DNA of 64,000 nt, from the NCBI RefSeq assembly GCF_042920265.1, contig NZ_JBDQZI010000004.1, forward strand, positions 1-64,000, written 5' to 3'. The position numbers were made by a program, and so were the translations under genes. This stretch comes from Lysinibacillus_B sp042920265. Its GTDB lineage: Bacteria > Bacillota > Bacilli > Bacillales_A > Planococcaceae. Numbering within the stretch: the stretch's first letter is position 1; each line of letters starts with the position of its first letter. The notes below the pieces were generated by a model that was not told the origin of the DNA, made no database searches, and was given only the letters and a program-made list of their open reading frames with translations. Below are positions 42,905-51,750 of the stretch, piece by piece.

Positions 42905-44299
42905 ATGCTTTCTTTTTTTAGCTCACTCACAAAAAGTGATAAGACTCACCCCGATTCCTCAATAACTAAAGAACAAGTACAAGAACTAAAGCATCTATTA
43001 CAAAAAATAGCAAATGGCAATTTAGCTGAAACATTAGTACTGGATAGCAATCACTTAAATGATGAATTAGCTGGAACACTCCATTATTTAGCTGACAACT
43101 ATAACAACCGCTTAAAACAAATTACGTTAGAACTAACACATATTGTTTCTGCCAACATTGATGAAAATATTTTTATTAATAAACTACAAAAAAATGCAGT
43201 TGCGCTAAGTACGGATTTAGATACCATCGTGGCGGCAGCAGAAGAATTTGCTTCCTCTGTTCAAGCTATCACGACAAATAATTCACATGCGACAACTAAT
43301 ATGAAGAAAGCTGGTACAAGAGCCGAAAAACTCCGCGAACAGCTACAAGAAACTGTTCATGAGATTGAGCAAGTACATACACAATTTCACTCATTAAATC
43401 AACAAGTAGTATCTTTAAATGACCACATTGGCTCCATTGGTAAAATGGTGTATCTCATTTCAGAAATTGCAGAACAAACAAATCTCCTTGCTTTAAACGC
43501 ATCCATTGAAGCAGCGCGGGCTGGGGAACAAGGGAAAGGCTTTGCTGTTGTGGCACAGGAAGTACGGAAGTTAGCGGAGCAAACAAAGCAAAATGTAAAC
43601 GATATTCGTAATAATGTGACGAGCGTTCAACTAGAAGCCTCCAAAACATCTACTACCATCACAAATATGACAAGTAAAATGGATCAAAATAATGCAGCCA
43701 TCTCTAAATGCTCGACAGAAATGAATGACATCATTACTAATCTATCAATTAGCATTCAAGACATTTCACATACTGCACCGATTATGGAGGAGCAATCTTC
43801 TACTTTTGAAGAAATCATTGGGACGATTTCAAGTATGAATGATACGATGGGGCAAATGACAAATGAAATTACGCATAGCTCAGAAAATCTATTTAAAATG
43901 GGCACAATCTCTGAGCAATTGCGCAATAGTATGGGGGATTTCCAACTTCGTTATGCAAATGATGATATTATTGAACTGGCGAAAACGGATCACCTGCTTT
44001 GGCGTTGGCGCATCGAAAATATGCTACTAGGTAGAAGTAACTTAGAACCTAATGCGGTAAAAGATCATACGAAATGCCGCCTCGGTCGGTGGTACGTAAG
44101 TAATGGAAAGGCGCATTTCGGCCATCTGTCAGCATTTCAAAACTTGGATGCTGTGCATGCAAAATTTCACCAAACATGCCATATAGCCATTCAACTGTTT
44201 AAAGAAGGGAAACGTTCAGAAGCCCACTATAAATATGAGGAAATTCAAGAACTGAGCAATAAAGTACTACAGATGCTGGACCAATTAAAAGTTTCATAA
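42905..44299 (+). CDS. Soluble chemoreceptor (MCP) with C-terminal CZB zinc-binding domain
   Basis: A 464-aa cytosolic receptor without membrane spans. The signalling hairpin reads ISEIAEQTNLLALNASIEAARAGEQGKGFAVVAQEVRKLAEQT. The C-terminal 120 residues form a CZB domain (TDHLLWRWRIENML, HTKCRLGRWY, HAKFHQTCHIAI) whose His and Cys bind zinc and can sense oxidants such as hypochlorous acid. The ATG at 42905 lies 9 bases after AGGAG. The stretch 42558-42895 before it holds no gene that I can find. Likely talks to CheA elsewhere in the genome. Confidence 0.88.
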   Translation: MLSFFSSLTKSDKTHPDSSITKEQVQELKHLLQKIANGNLAETLVLDSNHLNDELAGTLHYLADNYNNRLKQITLELTHIVSANIDENIFINKLQKNAVALSTDLDTIVAAAEEFASSVQAITTNNSHATTNMKKAGTRAEKLREQLQETVHEIEQVHTQFHSLNQQVVSLNDHIGSIGKMVYLISEIAEQTNLLALNASIEAARAGEQGKGFAVVAQEVRKLAEQTKQNVNDIRNNVTSVQLEASKTSTTITNMTSKMDQNNAAISKCSTEMNDIITNLSISIQDISHTAPIMEEQSSTFEEIIGTISSMNDTMGQMTNEITHSSENLFKMGTISEQLRNSMGDFQLRYANDDIIELAKTDHLLWRWRIENMLLGRSNLEPNAVKDHTKCRLGRWYVSNGKAHFGHLSAFQNLDAVHAKFHQTCHIAIQLFKEGKRSEAHYKYEEIQELSNKVLQMLDQLKVS

Positions 44300-44337
44300 T
44301 AGATAAAAACGTGTTTTAAAGCACTCCTTTATCTATT
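44298..44337 (+). terminator. Terminator after the CZB chemoreceptor
   Basis: AATAGATAAA (44298-44307) pairs with TTTATCTATT (44328-44337), with an inner GTG...CAC pair. The tail is TTTAATT. It begins at the stop codon of the gene ending at 44299. Confidence 0.6.
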
Positions 44338-44488
44338 TTAATTGCCTATGTCAATAGCTACTTCTCTCTTTTAAGAAACTCGAAATTTTACAACAATTCA
44401 AGGAAAACGTTTTCAAGTAGTAAATTGTTTACGGGTTCATTTTCTCGTCAAAAAGGTGTGAATAAGCTGTGACTTAAGGTGATTTTTA

Positions 44489-44518
44489 TTGAAGTCAGAC
44501 GTCTATCTGATGTATAGT
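44489..44518 (+). promoter_or_regulatory. Probable promoter of the 62-aa gene
   Basis: TTGAAG (44489-44494) and TATAGT (44513-44518) are 18 bases apart, 35 bp before the start at 44553. Confidence 0.45.
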
Positions 44519-44552
44519 AAAGACAGCAAATCACTCATTGGAGATGACATAT

Positions 44553-44741
44553 ATGAACGCTCGAATTTTAAACTTTGTAGAGCAAATAGAAGCAACATTG
44601 CTAAATGATATTGTCACAGCAACTACATTAGAGTTAGATTTATATGCAATCGCAAACAATATGATTGCCCAAAATGATAAAATAGACTTCCCTGAAATTT
44701 GTCAGGCTTATGAAGTCGTCAAACATCGCTTAATCGGTTAA
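44553..44741 (+). CDS. Small protein, 62 aa, unknown
   Basis: An ATG at 44553, 7 bases after GGAGATGA, opens a 62-codon frame followed by a terminator. The product is helical and acidic (MNARILNFVEQIEATLLNDI, ...DLYAIANNMIAQNDKIDFPEICQAYEVVKHRLIG), without membrane span. Position between two chemoreceptor genes suggests a role in the same signalling island, but no family is recognised. A TTG 15 bases upstream also opens the frame but lies within the site. Confidence 0.6.
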   Translation: MNARILNFVEQIEATLLNDIVTATTLELDLYAIANNMIAQNDKIDFPEICQAYEVVKHRLIG

Positions 44742-44759
44742 TATATAGATTCCCCCCTT

Positions 44760-44788
44760 CCCGCTACTAGTTAGCGGGCTTTTATTTT
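44760..44788 (+). terminator. Terminator after the 62-aa gene
   Basis: CCCGCTA (44760-44766) and TAGCGGG (44772-44778) form a short strong stem followed by CTTTTATTTT. Confidence 0.8.
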
Positions 44789-44814
44789 GATTGATGTATT
44801 TATATAGGACAAAA

Positions 44815-44847
44815 GAAAAAGCATATCCCCAAAAATTATAGGGATAC
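44815..44847 (-). terminator. Terminator of the partner-switching operon
   Basis: On the minus strand GTATCCC pairs with GGGATAT and is followed by GCTTTTTC. It lies about 30 bp past the STAS gene stop at 44876. Confidence 0.6.
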
Positions 44848-44875
44848 ACTTTGCCTATCAATGATATTTTTGATT

Positions 44876-45262
44876 TTAATATTCGTTAATTGACAACTCA
44901 CCTGTCCATTCACTTTTGATCATGTTTCTTGCTTCGTCTTCTGATGTCACAATCGGAAACACTTTATCACATTGCGATATCGCAAATAAGTTACGAATGA
45001 AATCATCAACAACGATAATGACAATTTTCTTCCCTTGCACTGATACTTTTTTCGCGAAATTGACAATCATCCCAAAGCCTGTACTATCAATATTTATTAC
45101 CTTTTGCAAATCAATGACATAACCTAGCCCTGTATGTAAAGGAAGGTTTTGTAGCTCTGCTTTTACATCTTTAAGAATGCCATATTCTAAGCTTCCTGTT
45201 AAAGCAATGACTTTATATTCTTTTTTTTCAGTAATGTTAACTGCAACCTTGTTTCGCTCCAT
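44876..45262 (-). CDS. STAS-domain anti-sigma factor antagonist
   Basis: A 128-aa STAS protein with the phosphorylation site in VINIDSTGFGMIVNF (Ser) and the beta-alpha pattern of SpoIIAA/RsbV. In partner switching, an unphosphorylated STAS protein binds the kinase/anti-sigma protein and frees its target. The ATG at 45262 has GAGGGA 7 bases upstream. It is the last gene of the operon phosphatase-kinase-receptor-STAS. The C-terminal 20 residues extend past the core. Partner is most likely the kinase at 47027. Confidence 0.87.
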   Translation of the reverse strand: MERNKVAVNITEKKEYKVIALTGSLEYGILKDVKAELQNLPLHTGLGYVIDLQKVINIDSTGFGMIVNFAKKVSVQGKKIVIIVVDDFIRNLFAISQCDKVFPIVTSEDEARNMIKSEWTGELSINEY

Positions 45263-45304
45263 GAAACTATCCCTCACTTATTTTATCTTTTAGCGATCAA
45301 TTAT

Positions 45305-46999
45305 TTAAAATTGAAACTTATTCACTTCATTGCGCAGTTTATCAGCCACGTCTGCTAGTTCATCCGCATTTGATGTGATTTCTGCAACCGTTGCGTATTG
45401 CTCCTCTGATGTCGCAGCAACCTCCTCTGTCGCAGCCGCTGATTCTTCAATAATGCTCGAAATCTCATGAATTGCATGTTGGACATTTTGTGAATTTGTA
45501 TGCACATGTGAAAATGAATCTTTCATCTGTTCAACGCCTTTTTCCGTCACCATTACCTTTTCAACAATTTCCTCAAGTGCCTCGCCGCCTTTATTAATAA
45601 TCATAACTTGCTCATTAACGGCCAGTAAGTTACTTTCCATCGTTCGAACAGTTACCGAAGTCTCTGCTTGAATATCGCTAATTAAGTTTGTAATCTGTCC
45701 AGATGCTAACTTGGATTGCTCAGCTAATTTACGTACCTCTGATGCTACAACCGCAAACCCTTTCCCTTGTTCCCCTGCACGCGCTGCCTCGATCGCTGCA
45801 TTTAATGCAAGTAAATTTGTTTGTTCCGCAATATCGCTAATTACTGTAATAATGCCGCCAATCTCCTCAGAGCGTTTCCCGAGCTTTTGAATAGAATCCG
45901 TTGCATACGATACGGTTTGCGTCACCGCACCTAAATGCCTGATTGCCTCGTTAATTGCTTCATCACCTTTTTTCGCAATTTGCGTTGATGTAATGGCGTT
46001 GTGCAACGTTTCTTCTGCTCGCTCTATACTTCGTACTACCTCTTCAATTGTTTGTTGCATCATGACGACGATGCGCTCAGACTGCTCGGCTTGCGTCGTT
46101 GTCCCCACAGCAAGATCATTCATCGTGAGGGCGACTTGATTTGCTGCCTCACTCGTTTGATGAGAGGAATCTGATAATTGATAAGAGGAAGTGGCTACTT
46201 GATTAGCACTACCTGCTACAATACCGATTGTCTCCTTCAATTGGTTTCTCATATCATTAAAGGAATTGGCTAAATCGGCAATTTCATCTTTTCCTTTTGG
46301 ATTCAGCAATTTAACATTTAAATTTAAATTTGCTAGTTCCTTTGCATTTCCACTTAAAATATTGATTGGTGTAATTACTTGGCGCTTCATAAATACTGTA
46401 ATACCTAAAACAATCAACAGTGAAATAATGGATGAAATCAAAATATTTTTTTCAGCTGCACTATTCGCTATATCTAAATAAGGGGCAATCGGTAAGGCCG
46501 TAGCCCAAATTCCGATAACCTCTCCAGCACTATTTAAAATAGGATCATACGCTGCTTGATGTGGCTCTCCTAATACGTCTGCCGAACCTAAATAGCGTTC
46601 ATGTTGCTCTAAAACAGCCTGTTTTACTGGTTCTGAAACTTTTGTATCAATCGCACGGTCACCATTCTCTATAACGTTCGTATTAATACGCGTATCATAT
46701 TGGAAAATCGAAAATGCATTTCCATGAGTTAGCTCCCCTACTTCGTCGATGATTTCATAGTTTTCAACCATATTGACATCGCCTTTGTAAAGCTCTCCAT
46801 CAACAATTTGCCACTCACCTGGGATTTTTGCATCAATATAATTATATGAGACTTGAATATCCGAAAATAACTTCGAATTGGCACTTTCTAACATACTGTC
46901 CTTTGTAATAAAGTAATTCGCTACCGCTAAAATGGCAATTAATAAAAAAATACAGCTTAAAATAAGAACATTCATTTTTCTTCGAATTGACCACTTCAT
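45305..46999 (-). CDS. Methyl-accepting chemotaxis protein with single-Cache sensor
   Basis: A 564-aa membrane receptor: TM1 about 12-30, extracellular single-Cache-type domain (SYNYIDAKIPGEWQI...GIWATALPIAPY), TM2 about 188-205, HAMP, and a methyl-accepting coiled coil with the conserved tip DIAEQTNLLALNAAIEAARAGEQGKGFAVVASEVRKLAEQ. The ATG at 46999 follows a G-rich site (AGGGGGTTTTTTTG). It lies within the partner-switching operon, 25 bp after the anti-sigma kinase and 42 bp before STAS. Signal unknown. Receptor in such an operon suggests input into the PP2C branch. Confidence 0.9.
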   Translation of the reverse strand: MKWSIRRKMNVLILSCIFLLIAILAVANYFITKDSMLESANSKLFSDIQVSYNYIDAKIPGEWQIVDGELYKGDVNMVENYEIIDEVGELTHGNAFSIFQYDTRINTNVIENGDRAIDTKVSEPVKQAVLEQHERYLGSADVLGEPHQAAYDPILNSAGEVIGIWATALPIAPYLDIANSAAEKNILISSIISLLIVLGITVFMKRQVITPINILSGNAKELANLNLNVKLLNPKGKDEIADLANSFNDMRNQLKETIGIVAGSANQVATSSYQLSDSSHQTSEAANQVALTMNDLAVGTTTQAEQSERIVVMMQQTIEEVVRSIERAEETLHNAITSTQIAKKGDEAINEAIRHLGAVTQTVSYATDSIQKLGKRSEEIGGIITVISDIAEQTNLLALNAAIEAARAGEQGKGFAVVASEVRKLAEQSKLASGQITNLISDIQAETSVTVRTMESNLLAVNEQVMIINKGGEALEEIVEKVMVTEKGVEQMKDSFSHVHTNSQNVQHAIHEISSIIEESAAATEEVAATSEEQYATVAEITSNADELADVADKLRNEVNKFQF

Positions 47000-47026
47000 C
47001 AAAAAAACCCCCTAAACTATGACTTG

Positions 47027-47446
47027 CTATACATTTATTTTTTTCTTTATGCCCACTAAAAATCGATTGTCAGACAGATGTTCAAACCAAACTTCATCTA
47101 CCATATTTTTAATGAATAGAAAACCTCTTCCTCTATCCGAAAAATCGACGTCCTCAAAATTAGTAGCTAAAATACGCTCGCACTTGTCCTTCGGTATTCC
47201 CCCAGATTCATCGGTAACGGTTACCTGTACTAAATCTTCGTCTTTTGTTACATGAATTTCTATTTTTTTTACGTTGGTAAATTGCACTTGTTGCATTGCC
47301 TCAACGGCATTAATGACCAGTTCATGTACAACAAAGCAAAGCTCCCTTTTAATTGGAATTCCATACATGTCAGCGAATGTGGTTATTTTTTGATCCACAA
47401 ACTGGATTGCCTGCTGATTTGGTTCTACACTAAGCAAAAGTTCCAT
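47027..47446 (-). CDS. ATP-binding anti-sigma-type serine kinase (RsbW/SpoIIAB-like)
   Basis: A 139-aa HATPase_c protein with the N box HELVINAVEAMQ, G1 DESGGIP and G2 DRGRGFLFIKNM. Size and order match the RsbW/SpoIIAB family, which phosphorylates a STAS partner on Ser and holds a sigma factor or other target. No sigma-factor gene follows, so the target lies elsewhere or is not a sigma factor. Starts 6 bp after the phosphatase stop, so tightly coupled. Confidence 0.85.
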   Translation of the reverse strand: MELLLSVEPNQQAIQFVDQKITTFADMYGIPIKRELCFVVHELVINAVEAMQQVQFTNVKKIEIHVTKDEDLVQVTVTDESGGIPKDKCERILATNFEDVDFSDRGRGFLFIKNMVDEVWFEHLSDNRFLVGIKKKINV

Positions 47447-47452
47447 CCCGAG

Positions 47453-48583
47453 TCACCCACCTTCAAGCGTTATAGTAATGGATACCATTGAAATATCGTC
47501 TTTGTACGTATTTTCATATAAATTGTATTGCTCAGCAAATTTGTTAAGTGTATACGTATTATGCTGAGATGCATAGGAATGGAAAAATTCCGTGTCTAGC
47601 TTTTCATTTTGCTGCGTTAAAAGAAGACCATCCGTATATAAAATAATCCGGCTCCAATCCGCCAAATAAATTTTCTTTTTATTTATTTTCATGTTCGGAA
47701 GTAAACCTAAAATCGGTGCATTTGCTGCTAACTCCATCGTCTGTTTGTATTTTCCAATCTTTATACCTGCTGGATGAGCGGCATTCACATATTCAACCGT
47801 TTTATTTTTCGTATCAATGAGTAAGTAAATCGCCGTAACTAAAAAATGATCGATTTCGCTATCAGTAAACATCGTATATATTTGGCGATTCATTTCCTTC
47901 ATAACCGTAACTGGGTCAACTAAGCGCGTGATGAGCCCTCGTGTTAGCGAGCGAATGGACATCGTCACAAGTGAAGCCGCTATCCCATGTCCCATCACAT
48001 CATAAAGTAAAACAGCTGTTAAATGCTCGTCTATTTTAAACCAGCAATACATGTCCCCCCCTAGTATATTCGATGTCAAGTACAGTCCATCACACTCGAC
48101 ATGCTTGCGCACCAGACGGGGAGACAATGCATTTTTCTGCACCTTTTTCGCAAATATTAAATCATTGTACCGCTGTTCTTCTCGCCTTTTCCGTTGCTTG
48201 GATTCTTTAATAAACTTCAATGCAACGAGAATGCGGGATTTAAAATGTAGAAAATCAAACGGCTTCAGTATGAAATCAAAAACACCTGACTCAAACACTC
48301 GATCAATTGTTTCCGCCTTCTCATACGTTGTTGAAAGTAAAATAGGAACGTCAATCCATTTATGCAGTAAATCTATTTTTTGACAAATTCCCTCACAGTT
48401 CTTCAGCGTCATTTTAACGTCTAAAATGACTAGCTCCACCGTTTCTTTTATAGCATTAGACATATATTCAATAGCTGACTCTACCGTTTGAAAGCTGTGT
48501 ATTTCCGTTATATTCATTCGTTTAAAATAAAGTTGTAGTCGCCGTAAATCATTGTCGACCTCTCCAACAATTACTACTGACAT
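47453..48583 (-). CDS. Receiver-PP2C phosphatase (RsbU/SpoIIE type)
   Basis: A 376-aa protein: N-terminal receiver (D10, phospho-acceptor D55 in VILDVKMTL, Lys in LKPFDF), then coiled linker and a PP2C/SpoIIE domain (SNILGGDMYCWF, LLYDVMGHGIAASL, ILYTDGLL, YKDDISMVSI) with the metal-binding Asp residues. It removes the phosphate from the STAS protein, controlled by phosphorylation of the receiver. The ATG at 48583 is directly preceded by AGGAG and further upstream by GGTGGTG, so the site is unusual. First gene of the operon. The kinase that feeds the receiver is not in the window. Confidence 0.88.
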   Translation of the reverse strand: MSVVIVGEVDNDLRRLQLYFKRMNITEIHSFQTVESAIEYMSNAIKETVELVILDVKMTLKNCEGICQKIDLLHKWIDVPILLSTTYEKAETIDRVFESGVFDFILKPFDFLHFKSRILVALKFIKESKQRKRREEQRYNDLIFAKKVQKNALSPRLVRKHVECDGLYLTSNILGGDMYCWFKIDEHLTAVLLYDVMGHGIAASLVTMSIRSLTRGLITRLVDPVTVMKEMNRQIYTMFTDSEIDHFLVTAIYLLIDTKNKTVEYVNAAHPAGIKIGKYKQTMELAANAPILGLLPNMKINKKKIYLADWSRIILYTDGLLLTQQNEKLDTEFFHSYASQHNTYTLNKFAEQYNLYENTYKDDISMVSITITLEGG

Positions 48584-48717
48584 CTCCTATTCTCACACCA
48601 CCTTTACACCACAATGAAAAATAAAATAAAATTAAACGAATGCAATTACTTGTATTTAAAATAAAAATATAAGCATGTTGATTCACCTTTTATTAACAAA
48701 AGCATTAGGATATGTTG

Positions 48718-48828
48718 ATTTCCACAGGCATAACTTCACCTCGTTACTTTCGGCTAATGCCGAAAGTAACGCATTGTCAGCTCATGCTTTTCATGCTAGA
48801 GTCAAGTTGCCTTCGTTCTAATCAACGA
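48718..48828. repeat. Intergenic repeat with GTTGATT / AATCAAC ends, short copy
   Basis: Begins GTTGATTTCCACAGG and ends TTCTAATCAAC, the same terminal inverted repeat as at 7580-7920. A perfect 12-bp hairpin GTTACTTTCGGC/GCCGAAAGTAAC (48743-48770) lies inside. From 48830 to 49104 and 48584 to 48717 I find nothing else. Confidence 0.5.
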
Positions 48829-49104
48829 GCAAGCCAGTTGTTTAATCATTCCACTTGTCATCTACTAATATTTAGATCATCAACACATTTAATATACTCT
48901 CTCTATTATACAAGAAAATTATAAATTATTATATTTTTTTACAATTATTTCTTTATGAATTTTAACTTATTACTCCATATGGCTCTTCACAAAAATATGT
49001 ACTTGACCGTACATGCAATAACGAATAGCCGCTTTTGAGGTATGACTTGAACCTCCATGTCTCCCGTCACTATATATACTTTTCCTTTTACAATAATTAC
49101 TGTT

Positions 49105-49611
49105 TTAATCAGCCAGCTTTAAAAAATATGGGCCACACATCTCTTCGTGTGTATGCACATACGTCCAACTAAAACTATCATCAAAAATATATATATCCGA
49201 TTGTGAATTAAAGTCTTCGGAAGTGACATTCATCGCATTTTCGTAAACATATACAATCGGGAACCTTTCATACATCATATATAGATTGCCCTTTCGTTGT
49301 GCATCAAATGCTGTTCTTGCCTCTTCTTCTTTTAAGCATGGAATCTTTTCGTAACTAAATAAATGCCACTTAAATTGCTCATAGTAAATTTTAGCCTTAA
49401 CTTCCTCTTTTATTGATCCAGCAAAAGCCGCTTCCCAACGTTGAATTAACTTTTCTGAATCTGTATGGTATATATCTAAAGTTACACCTTTATTGATTAA
49501 ATTTTGCTTATAATCATATTCCTGTTTAACGCCTAGAACAGCCTGATAGACATGTTCCAGCTCTTCCTCAGGTAACTCGTTTAAAATACAATCAATCTTT
49601 TTTCGAATCAT
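49105..49611 (-). CDS. DUF4275 family protein
   Basis: A 168-aa protein: an N-terminal helical part (IDCILNELPEEELEHVYQAV), then the DUF4275 pattern (WHLFSYEKIPCLKEEEARTAF, YMMYERF, DIYIFDDSFSWTYVHTHEEMCGPYF). Typical of Bacillales and of unknown function. A GGGGG-containing site (plus strand: ccccctgt) lies upstream of the ATG at 49611. Single-gene unit between the signalling island and the leu operon. Family name is from remembered motif (WTYV.THE..CGPYF). Confidence 0.75.
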   Translation of the reverse strand: MIRKKIDCILNELPEEELEHVYQAVLGVKQEYDYKQNLINKGVTLDIYHTDSEKLIQRWEAAFAGSIKEEVKAKIYYEQFKWHLFSYEKIPCLKEEEARTAFDAQRKGNLYMMYERFPIVYVYENAMNVTSEDFNSQSDIYIFDDSFSWTYVHTHEEMCGPYFLKLAD

Positions 49612-49679
49612 CTTGTTCCCCCCTGTATTTCATTTTATAGATTTAACTTACTATATAGAATGTTCATTAACCTCTATCT

Positions 49680-49716
49680 AAAACACCCTAGCTACAAATA
49701 GCTAGGGTGCTTTTTA
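49680..49716. terminator. Terminator of the ilv-leu operon
   Basis: CACCCTAGCTA (49684-49694) and TAGCTAGGGTG (49699-49709) form a perfect 11-bp stem, with T-runs on both sides. It lies just past the leuD stop at 49719. Confidence 0.9.
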
Positions 49717-49718
49717 TC

Positions 49719-50312
49719 TTATTCAAATACTAGACGTTTTTCTTCGTATGCTTTAATGTGATCTTCGTATTGGAATGTTAATGAAATCTCATCCCAACCG
49801 TTTAATAGCATTTTCTTATAATATGGATCGATATGGAATGTATACGTTTTACCATAATTAGTCGTTACTGTTTGCGCTTCTAAATTCACTTCGATTTCTT
49901 GTGCTTGCTCTAAACCTTTTGCCAGTAACTCTTCACACTCAGCTTCTGTTAGCTTCACTGGTAAAATGCCATTTTTGAAACAGTTATTGTGGAAAATATC
50001 CGCAAATGATGGCGCAATGACTACGTTAAAGCCATAGTCTAAAATAGCCCAAGGTGCGTGCTCACGAGATGAACCACAGCCGAAGTTATCTTGTGCTACT
50101 AAAATTTTTGCATCTTTATAAGCTGGTTTGTTTAAGATGAAAGATGAAATCTCATTTCCTTCTGCATCAAAGCGCCAGTGATGGAATAAATACTGGCCAA
50201 AACCTGTACGCTCAATGCGCTTTAAAAACTCTTTGGAAATAATTTGGTCTGTATCGACATTTTTATGATCAAGTGGTGCATATACACTTTTTACGATATT
50301 AATTGGTTCCAT
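49719..50312 (-). CDS. leuD: 3-isopropylmalate dehydratase small subunit
   Basis: A 197-aa LeuD: N-terminal PLDHKNVDTDQIISKEFL, FGCGSSREHAPWAI (the flexible loop that recognises the substrate) and NNCFKNGILPV. With LeuC it isomerises 2-isopropylmalate to 3-isopropylmalate in leucine synthesis, cytosol. AGGAGG lies 8 bases before the ATG. Last gene of the operon and 16 bp after leuC. Confidence 0.95.
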   Translation of the reverse strand: MEPINIVKSVYAPLDHKNVDTDQIISKEFLKRIERTGFGQYLFHHWRFDAEGNEISSFILNKPAYKDAKILVAQDNFGCGSSREHAPWAILDYGFNVVIAPSFADIFHNNCFKNGILPVKLTEAECEELLAKGLEQAQEIEVNLEAQTVTTNYGKTYTFHIDPYYKKMLLNGWDEISLTFQYEDHIKAYEEKRLVFE

Positions 50313-50328
50313 GAATTTAACCTCCTGC

Positions 50329-51735
50329 TTATGCTTCTTGCTTAATTAGCGTACGAACATCGACGAAGCGACCGTGAATACCAGCCGCGGCTGCCATTGC
50401 TGGTGATACTAAATGCGTACGTGCACCTGCACCTTGACGTCCTTCGAAGTTACGGTTTGACGTTGATGCACAGCGTTCGCCTGCTGGAATCACGTCCTCG
50501 TTCATACCTAAACAAGCAGAACAGCCTGACTCGCGCCATTCAAAGCCTGCATCTAAGAAGATTTGATCTAACCCTTCTTCTTCCGCTGCTTTTTTCGTAG
50601 ACCAAGAGCCTGGTACGACAATGCCTTTCACACCTGATGCTAGCTTATTGCCTTTTACAATATCCGCTGCTGCACGTAAATCTGATAAACGAGAGTTTGT
50701 ACAAGAACCGATAAATACGTGTTGAATTTCGATATCTGTAATATTTTGCCCTTCTTGTAAATCCATATACTTTAATGCTTTGTCTAATGCATTGCGGTCG
50801 ATATCGTTATCGTAGTCCGCTTTTGTTGGGACTGTTTTCGTTACACCGATCCCCATGGATGGATTTGTCCCCCATGTGACGATTGGTTCGATTTCAGATG
50901 CTTCAATTTCTAATACGACATCATATGTTGCATCCGCATCCGAAGCTAAGCTTAGCCAGTAAGCAGCTGCTTCTTCAAACTGCTTTTGTGGTGCAAAACG
51001 ACGCCCACGTAAATATTCTACTGTTGTTTCGTCAGGAGAAATAAGACCCGCTTTCGCTCCGGCTTCAATAGACATATTACAAATTGTCATACGTTCTTCC
51101 ATTGAAAGGGCACGAATGGCTTCACCTGTGTACTCTACGATATGGCCAGTACCAATACCGATACCCCATTTTGCAATGATTGCTAAAATAATATCTTTTG
51201 CCGTACAACCAAATGGCAAATCACCATTCACACGAATTTCCATTGTCGGTGGTTTTGTTTGCCATAACGTTTGTGTACTCATCACATGTTCTACTTCAGA
51301 TGTACCAATACCAAATGCTAATGCACCAAATGCACCGTGTGTTGCTGTATGTGAGTCACCACATACGATTGTTTTACCTGGTTGTGTTAAACCAAGCTCT
51401 GGTCCGATTACGTGTACAATCCCTTGATCAGGGTGCCCGATATCTGCTAGCTGCACACCAAATTCTTTTGCGTTATCGGCAAGTGTTGTAATTTGTTTTT
51501 TTGCAATTGGATCATTAATTGTTGGTAAATTTTTTGTCGGTACGTTGTGATCCATTGTAGCAAAGCAAAGATCTGTACGACGTACTTGACGACCCGCTAG
51601 GCGTAGCCCCTCAAACGCTTGCGGACTTGTTACTTCATGAATTAAATGAAGATCAATATACAGTAAGTCTGGCTTGCCATCTTCACGATATACGACATGT
51701 TGCTCCCAAATTTTTTCGATAATGTTTTTTCCCAT
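50329..51735 (-). CDS. leuC: 3-isopropylmalate dehydratase large subunit
   Basis: A 468-aa aconitase-family protein with the 4Fe-4S cysteines in FIGSCTNSRLSDL and GCSACLGMNEDV, and the DHNVPT and GDSHTATHGAFGALAFG motifs. It binds the [4Fe-4S] cluster and forms the active enzyme with LeuD. The ATG at 51735 has TTGGTGA upstream. An in-frame GTG four codons earlier overlaps it. 15 bp after leuB. Confidence 0.95.
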   Translation of the reverse strand: MGKNIIEKIWEQHVVYREDGKPDLLYIDLHLIHEVTSPQAFEGLRLAGRQVRRTDLCFATMDHNVPTKNLPTINDPIAKKQITTLADNAKEFGVQLADIGHPDQGIVHVIGPELGLTQPGKTIVCGDSHTATHGAFGALAFGIGTSEVEHVMSTQTLWQTKPPTMEIRVNGDLPFGCTAKDIILAIIAKWGIGIGTGHIVEYTGEAIRALSMEERMTICNMSIEAGAKAGLISPDETTVEYLRGRRFAPQKQFEEAAAYWLSLASDADATYDVVLEIEASEIEPIVTWGTNPSMGIGVTKTVPTKADYDNDIDRNALDKALKYMDLQEGQNITDIEIQHVFIGSCTNSRLSDLRAAADIVKGNKLASGVKGIVVPGSWSTKKAAEEEGLDQIFLDAGFEWRESGCSACLGMNEDVIPAGERCASTSNRNFEGRQGAGARTHLVSPAMAAAAGIHGRFVDVRTLIKQEA

Positions 51736-51750
51736 TGTCTTCACCAACCC

